From positions 1-49,599 of the forward strand of contig JAHLKC010000203.1 in NCBI GenBank assembly GCA_025449115.1: DNA of 49,599 bases, written 5' to 3'. The notes beneath the pieces were generated by a model. It was given only the letters and a program-made list of their open reading frames with translations. It did not search any database and was not told the origin of the DNA. Of this stretch, positions 1 through 10,100 are shown in pieces. Made by a program: the position numbers and the translations under genes. Every line of letters begins with the position of its first letter. Within the stretch, counting starts at the first letter, position 1. The DNA comes from Chytridium lagenaria (taxonomy: Eukaryota > Chytridiomycota > Chytridiomycetes > Chytridiales > Chytridiaceae).

Positions 1-380
1 GATGATTGATTTCAGTAGGATGATGCTTCACAATGACTCACGCTAACCTTGTCAGACACACAGGGGTGTTCAAATTAGGCAAATGTCAAGCACATTTGTG
101 CACATGTGTCACATCGTGTAGTTTGAGTCACCATCCATTTTGGGACTGATGGGCGCAGGAAGGAATTGTCTTCATTTGATTTGACGAAAAACTTGCCCCT
201 TTTTTTTGATGGGCGATAAGAGCGGTAGTGTATACAGCGGATCCGTCATCCGCTACATCTCTGCTTATGGTCTCTTTGCATTCGATTTACGCATGTTCTG
301 TAGACGACGGAATAACAAACAGTAACAATGTACACGAGTATTATATTCAAGAGTTCTGAAGAGGGTACAACATTATTATA
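1..380. other. Gene-free left edge
   Basis: No supportable gene, RNA or repeat is seen. It lies downstream of the minus-strand gene at 381-1078 and probably holds its 3' UTR and terminator. Confidence 0.4.
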
Positions 381-1078
381 TCAAACCAACATCAACTTGA
401 CCACAAAACCCGCCATCACCATCACCACACCACCCCACTTCACAGCCACACCTCTCCCAGCCGCTCCCGTTTTCCCCGCCGCAGTCGTTGTCGTCATCGT
501 CGTCGTCGTCACAACACCCACAACCTTTCTCGCTCTCTCAAACTCAGTCTCATAAGACGTCAACTCATACCCTTTCGGCATTTCCTCAGCCAACACCGTT
601 CTGTTGGGTAAGAAGGCACCCTGGCTATGACAGTCGCAGGAAACGTACCACCAGTCTTGGTTGTGGTAGGGAGGGGTGGTTAATACGGCGTAGAGGCGGT
701 CGGGGTTGAAGGGGGTGGTGCAGGCTTTCCCGCAGATGGGGGAGATGGGGTTCTCGAATTTCACGCTGGCGTTGTAGGCAACTAGAAAAAAATGTGTTAT
801 TGTTGAGGTACAAGTAAGTTGAATGCATTCCCAAGGGCGGTGAAAGGGATCTTACCTGTGGTGACCATAAGCACAGGCCCGCATGGATCAATGGGAAGAT
901 TAAACGTTTTGCGAATGGATTTGCAATCCACGGTACACCCACTCGCCTGAGCGACGGCAGAGCATGACGGGAAAGATGCCTTGACGATGGCGTCGCACGT
1001 TGTAAAGATGTCGTCAAGTTTGAGCGCCTTGTTGGTGCTGCATGTCGATGAGGGTGTGAAGGTGGAAAGCGAGGACAT
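381..1078 (-). CDS. Cysteine-rich protein with GPI-anchor-like C-terminus
   Basis: Two exons, 1078-856 and 781-381, joined across a 74-base intron with donor GTAAG and acceptor TTTCTAG, give about 207 residues in one unbroken frame. The N-terminal two thirds carry many spaced cysteines (including a CDC pair near residue 120) and possible N-glycosylation sites (NAS, NRT), typical of secreted, disulfide-bonded proteins. The C-terminus is a Thr-rich stretch followed by a Gly/Ala spacer and a hydrophobic end (GGVVMVMAGFVVKLMLV), the pattern of a GPI-attachment signal. The first 20 residues are not a convincing signal peptide, so a short upstream signal exon may be missing or the start may lie further out. 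Cell-surface location is inference. I do not recognise the family. It is divergent in sequence from gene A downstream, but lies on the same strand. Confidence 0.6.
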
Positions 1079-1998
1079 TCTTTGACTCAGTTGTATGGGG
1101 ATGAAAGATCGATCGATGGGATAGGCGATGAGATTCAGGTTAATTTACGTATTAGTGAAGGTCCTCTACAAGGAGTATGTGCGCTAGGTATAACTTTCTT
1201 GAGGTCAAAACTACCACCTCTGCAACTTGGAATATTTTTCAATGAAAAACACGTTTTGTAAATTCGTGGTCACCACTGTGGATGTCAAAAAAGGCATGCC
1301 TCAGTCCTGCGTCCTTTGATATTCAATAATGGTTCCAGTATCTATGCCGCAAGGTTAATCTGCAGTGTTCAACAAAAAGAAAAAAAGGTCACGTATATAT
1401 GCATGAAAGGATCTGCAGAATAAGAAAACACACTGCCACTCCTCCATCCTCGTCTCCACCCAAAAACGATACTATAATTACATTATGTTTTGTGTTTTTC
1501 AATAAAAAAAAAGCAAGTAGACTTTGAGTCAAACTCACCATTAATGTTAGGAGGTTGCCTTGCGGAACTCAAGCTAGTGTCGTAGTTCATTGGCATGTTT
1601 TATGGAAATGCCAGATATGCCTTTCTACTCTACATTCTACTTCACATCCCTCCAAAAGGTAACGGTCGTCTAATCACATCGTCCAATACAAATCTCCAAT
1701 TTCGAAACCATGTATATATTTCAAACATATTCTTTCCTACTCCAAAAAAAGGCAATCCAAAACATCGAAAAATCGATAAACTGACAAGAACAAAAAAAGA
1801 AAACCAAAGGGTCTTGCCACAAAAAAAAAAGAGAGAACTGGCATAACAGAAACAGTTTGACCATAAAAGAGAAAGTAAAAAACGGTAGCCGCCATTCACG
1901 CGTTTAAAAAAAAAAAACAAAAAGGAAAAGGGAGGGGACAAAAGAGGACTTTTTTTTTTCATAAACCGAGAAACGAACCCAAAAAAAGGAGGGGGTTA
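1079..1998. other. Intergenic, A/T-rich
   Basis: Contains the promoter side of the 381-1078 gene and the 3' flank of gene A. There are several A-runs (for example about 1505, 1905, 1950). A 106-codon minus-strand frame at 1642-1962 is mostly Phe/Lys from these runs, and I do not consider it a gene. Confidence 0.5.
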
Positions 1999-4460
1999 TC
2001 AAACACCCTCATCGCAACGACTCTTCCCACAAAACAACCGATTTCTCCTCCTCAAGCCCACAGTCGCCGGAGCGGTAGCAGTAGCGGTGGCAGTCGCAGT
2101 AGCCCCAATAGTGCTAATCTTTGTAGGCGGCAAAGTACAAGCCCCACTAATACACTCTCCAACAACATCCACCTCAACAATATTCTCAAACGTCCATTCC
2201 CCATCTCCCAAAGTCCCCGCAACGCCTTCCAAGACGACATCCCTGACATCGACTTTGACCTTGGTAGCCGCGAACCCAGCAATGTTGGGGAAGACGGCGT
2301 TGTTGAGGAGAGAGAAATCAGAGGTCGGGGTGAGAGGGATGTTGAGGGTTTGACCTTTGGCTTTGGAGGGGAGGAGGAAGGTGATTGGGGTGTTGGGGGG
2401 ATGGTGGCGACGAGGATGTTGTTGAGGAAGAGGTTGAGGGAGAGGGTGGTGAAAGTGACGGGGGTGTTGGTGGTTGAGGTGAAGTTGAGACGGAGGGAGG
2501 GGGTATCGCCGATAGCGACGCCGGTGAGGGTTAAGGCGGTAAGAGTGGGTGGTTGAGAGAGAGGAAGGCAGAGGCCGGATCTACAAACGATGGGAGCGGT
2601 GAGGGAGACGTTTGGAATGGTTCGCCATGTCGCTGGAAGGGTGTCGAGGGAGGTAGGGATACCTGACATGATGATGTCGCGGAAGATGACGGGGGTGGAG
2701 GTGGCGCGGGCCTGACGAGGGCGTTGATGACGCGGGTGAAGGCGGGGTCTTGGGGACTGAGGATGACTTGGAATTCTGGGGATGAGGTTGAAATCCAGCG
2801 GGGATGACGATGATGGAGGAGTCGGTGGTGTTGGCTGTAGCGATACGGACGGGGCCGGAGGTGGCATTGTTATGGAAGAAGGTGAAGGAGATGGCGGTGA
2901 GGGTGAGGGGGAGCCGGTAAAGTGTTGCGGAGAGTGAGGACGACGGATTTGCTTTCAGTGGGACCTGTAGCGATGAGTTTGACGGAATCAATGACGGAGG
3001 TCTAGATTGGACGGTGCAGATTCCAGAGACGCAACGAGAGGCAACGGGGACGTTGGGGTTTCCGTCAGTCTTCCATTCACCACGACCGAGACCAGAGGCT
3101 TCACCGGCGAGGTCAAGGTCAGAGATGTCGACTTGGAAGGGGGTAGCCGGGGTGCGGACCGAGGAGGGTTGCAATGGAGGTTGCGTAAAAGGTGTCAAAG
3201 AGGGCTTGGTTGAGGACGGTGAAGGGGAGGTCGACGGTGGTGGCTGCGCCGTTGACGGGGAGGTTGAGAGTGAACCCGGTGGCAGGGGAGTTGAGCTTGG
3301 CAAAGGCAACTCCGGCACGGCTGAGGGTGACGGAGAAGGTGTCAAAGGCGATGGCGTTAGAGAGATCAGCGGCGCTGGTGAGGGTGACTCTAGCGGTCTT
3401 GGCCTTTATATAAAAAGTATAAGCAATATTTCCAAAAAAGAACAAGAAGAAAAACAAAGTACTCACATTCGAACTCCTGACAGCGGCAACGCTCACTCCA
3501 GTGACAGCCGGCCTACTCGTCAAAACCGTGCAAAGCCCAGACTTACAATCCGGCTCAGCCTTCTTCGCCGTAGTATCCAACGGCCTCCAAACAACAGGAA
3601 TAGTGTCCACTCCCTCCGCAACGCCCTGCATGACAACATCCGAGAAGGCCACAGTCAATCCTTGGTTAAAGGTAGCTCTTTGAACGATAGGTAAAGAGTT
3701 TCTTGATAAAGGCGGCGTATCCGGCGTTGTTGATAACGAGGGTAAGTTGGGCTGGGGAGGTGGTGGAGGGGGCGAGGGTGTAGATGGGGTGACCGGGGGA
3801 GGACGGTGGCGGTGTAGGTGCCGATGACGGCGTTGGAGGAGGATTCGTCTTTAAGGGTGAAGGTGAGACGTTGAAGGGCGAGGTTGTTGGGATAGAGTTG
3901 CGGAGAGTCAAGAGATGGTCTTGGCCTATTATGAATAACACAGGGAAACAGATTAGAAAAGAACATAAAAAAGAATAATAATGAACACCTTGAGTTAGGG
4001 AAAAAAAATTAAGGAAAGAAAAGTACCTGAGCAGGGGCGACACCAGCAACAAGAATCCTGTCAAAGGTAGGCGCCTTATCCGCAATCGTGCAAATTCCAG
4101 ACACACATCCGGCACAACCTTGACAGCATCCACATCAACAGGGTTAAACGCGTAATTCTGCGAATCATCAAATCCAGCCGTGATCCTGATATCCTTGACG
4201 TTGATAGTCAAACCCTCGTTGAAGGACTTTGAAGTGAAACTGTAGGTGAAAAGGGTGTCGTAGAAGGTCGCGTAGGCGGCGGTGGGGACAAGAGTAATCA
4301 AAGGGGTGGTGGCAGAGGCTCCGGCGGCAAGGACGATGGAGAGGGGGGTGGTGGCGGTGGCGATGGAGACGCCATCAGAGTTGGTGATGGTGAAGGTGAG
4401 GGAGGAGAGGGTAAGTTTGTGGGTCAAGGGGTTGGTAAGACGGAAAGTCAAGGTGCGAGC
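1999..4460 (-). repeat. Five-unit protein repeat array of gene A
   Basis: Units A1 (exon 4460-4027) and A2 (3925-3467) are each one phase-0 exon beginning with GCC/GCT for Ala and ending at the V-x-V-A-x-V strand. Units A3, A4 and A5 run together in exon 3403-1999 without introns. Cysteine motifs at the unit ends read CVSGIC (after correcting one base), CKSGLC, CVSGIC, CRSGLC and CISGAC. The units are strongly diverged from one another, so this is an old array. Confidence 0.7.
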
Positions 4461-6369
4461 CTGATATTTGTGAAGAATGTTAGTTACAGGTTTTATACTA
4501 GTTGTAGAAATATGAGAACAATTCATTCATATTCATATACTTGTTCGCGCATTTGCAGCAGAAAAGCAAAGTAAAAGGAAAAGCCAGAAAGAGAAGGGGA
4601 ACTTACCAAGTCAGACCTAACACCCTGAACAGTCACACCGCTCACAAAGATCCTAGGAGCAGCGGCAGGGAAGTTAAGGGTGGAGCTGATACCAAAGGTC
4701 GAGAACGCAGCCTGGAGAGAAGGCACGGTAGTGGTGGCACCCGTTCCAGTGACATCAACGGGGAGGTTGACGTTTCCACGAACGTAGGCAGTGACGAATG
4801 AGGTAATGGCGGGGTCACTGGTGGTGGGGATGAGACGGAAGGAACCAGTCTTGACAGAAGGAGCGTTCCTGCCGAGAGAGACATCGTTGACGGTGACTGA
4901 TGGGGAGGAAAAAATGGTGTTTAGATCGGGGGCGTGGTTAGAATACAAAATTGAACTTACGCTCTCCGACGTTGGTGCCAGCAAACTTGACGGGGAACTT
5001 GAGGGTTCCAATGTTGGAGAAACGGACAGTGGTTGTACCAGTAGGGAGATCAAGCTGAGAGTTGAACTTGAGACCTCCATTGTCCAATCCCGAAAAGAGC
5101 GCATCGGTGGAGAACTTTGCACCGGGAAGTTGTTGAGTGGGGGGAATGAGACGTTCCTGTTGACCAAGATTTCATCACCACAGAACAAGAGGTTCTGGGT
5201 GGCTCCAAACCTAATCTGCACGGCAACCCTTCCACGGAAGACAAAGGGGAAGGATTGGGTAGAGTAGAAGAATTGAGAGTAGAGGGAGGAGAGAAGGGTG
5301 CCTGGAGCAATGACCATGTTGGTGGGGTAGTCGAACTTGGCATCCTGAGCTTTGGTGTTGAGCGCTCGAGTGGGGACGGTCAAGGGAGCAGACGAAGCAC
5401 CCTTAGCAAAGTTGTAAGTTGCGTAAGTGTCGGCTCCGTCCACAGGGCTGAACGTGGGCTTTAACAATGACACTTGCTATAGAGATTATTAATATGATTA
5501 TCAATAGAATAGAATAGATCAACCAAAAAAAAGGAATGTTTGCCCTACGGGCGAGAATATATACTCTAAAAAAAAAGTTTTGCTCGCCCTACGAGCGATC
5601 GCCATATGTCCAAGAATATAATCCAATGCGTCAGCATTGGGTCGTGACTCGCTTCGCTACGCTCCGAAAGCGTCCGCTTCCCGAGAATCCGCATCATGGA
5701 AAAGTATCTATAAATCCATACCTGTCCAACACTCTCATACTTCATGGTAGAGAGCCCAATAGCACCGATACCCTGATTATTCTGTCCAAACTGAATTCCC
5801 TGCTGAACATTGGCCGCCATAGTGGGGTTGACACCATTGTTAAAGGCAAAGGTGAGGTCATTGACAATCAAGTCATTAACATAGAGGTTTGAATCCGAGG
5901 TGGTGGTCATTCTCGTGGTATCGACACAGTTCCAGAATTTAGCTCTTCGGACGAGGCCATCTCTTGCATGGAGGATGGTTTCAGAGGGGATGACGTAGAT
6001 GCGACCAGCGAGGGCTTCATCGGCTTCCTTGATGGTGTTGAGCATGTTGTAGAGGTCTTGGTCATTGTCAACGTCAGCGAGGGTGAGGTTACGGTAGAGA
6101 ACGGGGCGCTTTTCTTCAGGCACAGAGTTCTTGTTGGCGGGGTTGACGTAGGGACGAGCCTTCATGCAGCCGTAAGCCTGTAGGGGTGCAAGATGAAAAG
6201 AGTTGTCACAGTGTGAGGTGAGAGATGTGTTAGTATTGAGGCCTAGGAGTTGTGATGAATGAATGAATGAATGCATGAATGTACATACGTCAGCACCATG
6301 AGACATGGATGTCATGAGCACAGCCGTAGCCATGATGGCCATAGACTGAAGCACAGTGATGGCGAGCAT
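1999..6369 (-). CDS. Gene A: secreted multi-repeat protein
   Basis: Start MLAITVLQSMAIMATAVLM is a signal peptide. Exons read from splice sites: 6369-6289, 6177-about 5722, 5476-4961, 4896-4607, 4460-4027, 3925-3467 and 3403-1999, about 1,200 residues. Exons 2-4 form an N-terminal module shared with gene B: after correcting one missing base, exon 3 is 517 nt and exon 4 is 290 nt in both genes. Five repeats of about 140-155 residues follow. Each starts with a T-x-x-x-T-L-R-N-P-like strand, has an F-T-L-x-x-N-N/G-like strand and a DxLFTYSF-like segment, and ends with a C-x-S-G-x-C motif and a V-x-V-A-G-V-like strand. The last three share one exon. The C-terminus is an Ala/Thr dipeptide tract then GLRRR and a two-cysteine tail. 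Several single-base indels (about 5120, 4105, and several in 3650-3925 and 2600-3180) break the frame. The fold resembles LEA2/DUF3712-type sandwiches by eye only. A secreted or cell-wall role is inference. Confidence 0.75.
4897..6288 (-). other. N-terminal module region of gene A and its introns
   Basis: Intron 1 (6178-6288, 111 bases) has a multiple of three bases and no in-frame stop, so retention would also leave an open frame. It contains a short (TGAA)-type microsatellite around 6255-6282. Splicing is preferred because it places the AYGC segment right after the signal peptide, as in gene B. The module exons carry the conserved strings GMQFG/GIQFG-x-NNQG and FCGDEI/FCADEI shared by the two paralogues. 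Confidence 0.5.
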
Positions 6370-7181
6370 TGTTGTAGATGTCTTTTGGATGTATGAGATG
6401 AGATGAAGTGATGATGATGATGTGTCTATGAATGTCTAGATAGAGGGTCTAAAAAGAGGTGATGTGGTGCTATGAAGGGGATGGAATGACGGACTCCAGC
6501 GACACCCTCTCTTCTTTTTCTATTTAATTAATTAACTAATAGAAAGACGGAAAGAAGAAAAAAAAAACGAAGTAAGCAAGTATTTTAATTAGTAAGTATC
6601 AAGTGTCTTCAAGCCATCACCTCCTAAAACAAACAAATAAATCAATTCTTTATTATTTGTCACACTTTAATAACTGACAGCCAATCATCTCTCTGAATCC
6701 ATTTCATTTCAAACAAATGTAACACACGTGTAACAACTATCATTTAACTCTGACAATTCCACTGACACGTCGGCTTAGTCTTTATAACGAGCCTCTTCAC
6801 CCTCAAAGATATGTTATCCAAATACTCTCTACTGTAAAGATATTCCAGAATATCCTTAAAAATGTCGATATTTTATCACACTCAAAAAACACTACTAAAA
6901 ACGGTAAATATCGCATAAACTTATCTTCTATTCTAAAGATCAACATTCTCAAAGAAAGAAAACCGAGAAAAACAAGGTGAACGCGAAAAACATCCTCGCA
7001 AAAGAAGGAGAGAACCGAAAACAGCAAAAAGGTGGATCAGCACGTGCGCGAACAAAAATGAGATTGGAAAAAGAGCGACAGTGCTTTTAATAGAGGTAAA
7101 CATCAAAAACGCGTGATATCTATAATCATAGCAAAAAAATGGGAAAAGAAACGGGGAGGGGTTTGGTTCTTTTACGTAAAA
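6370..7181. other. Intergenic between genes A and B
   Basis: Upstream region of gene A and 3' flank of gene B. It is A/T-rich with no convincing ORF; the 74-codon minus frame at 6803-7027 is Phe-rich and unsupported. No clear TATA box was identified. Confidence 0.5.
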
Positions 7182-10100
7182 CTACCACCTTGCCCTCCTA
7201 CGAAGACCAGCGTCGGGTGAAGGTGCAGGCGCATCGACAGCGGTTGAAGTGGGTTCAGCTGGAATCGAGGGTTCAGGGATAACGGTAGTTCACCGGGAGC
7301 AGTGGGCTCAACGGGACCAGTGGGCTCAGCGGGAGCAGTGGCTCAGCGGGAGGGGCTCAGCGGGAGCCGTGGGCTCAACTAGCAGTGGTTTCAACGGGAA
7401 CAGTAGTCTCAGCGGGAACAGTGGTCTCAACGGCACCAGTGGTCTGATCAACGACAGTCGTCTCCACAGCAGTGGTCTCTACAGCAGTAGTCTCCACAGC
7501 CGTCGTAGTAGGCACACCCAGACAAACCCCACTCCTACACTCCTTAGCAACCGTCACCCCAGGTCCAGCAACTCCCGTCGTCTTCCACTCCACAGCCCCA
7601 CCCTCCACATCCGCCTTAATCGTGACCGCCGTCACATCAACGCTCACCCCCACCAATCCATCGGCAAACACGGCGTCGTAGAAGGCGGTGAAAGCGGAGA
7701 GGTCGAGAGGAGTGATGAGGAGATCGTTGGTGGTGGTTTGAGTGAGGGGGGGGAGGGGAAGGGTGAGAGAGGTGGCGAGGATGGTGGCGATGGGGAGGGA
7801 GTTGTAGTTGAGGGTGAAAGAGAGGGAGGTGACGGTGGAGGGATGGTGGAGGTGCTTTCGAGGGTGAGACGAAGGGTTTTTTGCTGTACATAAATTGTTG
7901 GTCAGAAAACACGCTTACATCCGAAAGAAAAAAACCAAAAAAAAAACCCCCTTTAAGAAATAAACCAAACAAAAACCAAGAATAAAAGAAAACAAAATAA
8001 TGTCTTACCTCATTTTCCTCAACGCCCGCGATCGTAACTCCCACAATCTTTGGCACTTCCCTCCTAACCACACAAACACCTTCCCCACAAACCGCTCCAG
8101 CAACCACCGTCACATCATTCCCAATCCACGTCACCTCCCTCGCATCCACCTCACTCGTCCCCACAGCCCTAACACTACCCGCCGTCACGCTCACATCCGT
8201 CTTGAAGCTTCCGTCGACAAAGGTAAAGAGGTCGTCGTAGAAGGCTGGGAAGGCTGCGTCAGGGGTTAAAGTGAGGAGAAGGGGTGTGGGGGTGTCGGAG
8301 GGGAGAGTGATGGTGGTGGGGAGACGGGCGAGACCGAGACGGAGGGGGCCGGAAAGGAGGGTGAGGGTGAAGGTCGAGAGGGTGAGAGGGGTGGAGAGCG
8401 GGTTGAGGACGGAGACGGTAATAGTATTATCCTTTTTACAAAGAAACAAACAAATCACGTTAACATAAAACTTACCTGTCGCGCTTTGACAAAAACGGCG
8501 TAAAACGGAAACAAATAGAAAACCAGGAAGAACAAAACGCGAAAAAACAAACAAAATCAAAACAAAACAAAACAAAGACAACCGAAAAAACAGATGCAAA
8601 AGTTATAGAATTCTTACCTGTCCAGCCGCAACACCATTCACATTTACCCCCAAAACTTTCGGCGGCGTCGTCACAACCGTACACCCACCACTCACACAAA
8701 CCCCCTTCACTTCCACCCCCTTCTCCCCCTCCATCTCCCACTTAGCCCCTCCAAGTCCTTCCACGTTCCCACCCAACACAACATCACCCACATCCACAAC
8801 AACAGTTCCCGGGACTTGTCCAACGATTTCCGGGAAGACTGCATCGTAGAAGGCGTTGAAGAGTGCGGCGTCGGTGATGGTTACGGTGATGGTTGGGGTT
8901 AGAGTTGAGGATTGGGGAGCGAGGAGGATGGAGGCTGCGGGGAGGGAAAGGGTGGCGATGGGGTTGGAGAGGTGGATGAGGGAGAGGGAGAGGGAGGTGA
9001 TGGTGATGGGGAAGGGGTGGGAGGGCTTTGAAGGGTGAGACGGAGGGTCTTGGGCTAATAACATTATTAGTATTTACGGAAGACATTCAATGAAAAACGG
9101 AAACCAAAGAACAATGTAATAAAAAATGCAAAAGAAAAACCAAAGCGGAAACAAAAAAGAAAAGAAAAGAAAAAAAAAACGCAAAAGATAAACCAAAGCG
9201 CAAAGAAATGAAGAAAAGAAAAGAACGCAAGAAAACTAAATCGAAGCAAACAAAAACACGAAGAATAGGTGAAAAAACAGTATAACTCACCGCATCACTC
9301 CTCAACCCATCCACCTCAACACCCGTCACCACAATCTTCTCTTTCACAACCGTACACAACCCACTCCTACAATCCGGCACAACCATGACCCCCTTCTTCT
9401 CCACATTCCTCCAAACAACCCCTTCCTCATCCACTCCCTCCACAACACCCTCAACCCTCTCCACCTCGACCTCAACCTCCACATCCGTCTTAAACGTCCC
9501 CTCCTTGAACGAATACACAAACACCTCCTGCACAACCGCATCCAAAGCTCCAACCTCCACATCAAACGTCGCAGACGACAACGCCGCAATGGTACCAGAC
9601 GTGATCACCCCAGTCGCGGTGGTCCCGCTTTTAACGATTTTGAAAGAAACATGCGTGAGCGTGATATCATTGGGAAGCGGGTTTCGGAGGGTTAAACGAA
9701 CGGGTTGAGGGGCTCCAGGGGTCACACCTGCGACGCTCAACCCCTCAATAACGGGTGGCAAAGAAACAACGGTACATCCTCCACTCCCACAAACCCTCGT
9801 GACTTCAATCCATTCCTTCCATCCATCTTCCAATCCCCATCACCCAACCAACAACGTTTCCTTTGACGCTGAGGTCCTTGATGTCGACCAACACGGGTGC
9901 TGCTGCGCCGCCGAGACGTTCTGGGAAGACGGCGTTGTAGAAGGTGGTGAAGAGGGTTGTGTTGAGGATGGTGAGAGGGAGGGAGGGGGTTTGGGTTGGG
10001 GTTGCGGAGCCGGGGAGGAGGAGGGTGAAGGCTGGGGGGGAGATTTGGGCGATGGGGAGGGAGTTGTGGTAGAGGGTGAAGGAGAGGGAGGAGAGGGTGA

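Noticed and set aside
1642..1962. Minus-strand 106-codon ORF
   Set aside because: Phe/Lys-rich because of A/T homopolymers, no splice context, and located in the 3' flank of gene A.
2087..3694. Plus-strand ORFs opposite gene A
   Set aside because: They are antisense shadows of C-rich/G-rich coding sequence; composition is Val/Gly/Glu-biased and gene A repeats explain the strand.
7249..7893. Plus-strand 214-codon ORF
   Set aside because: Antisense to the Thr/Pro tail and last repeat of gene B; Gly/Ser/Glu low complexity follows from the complement.
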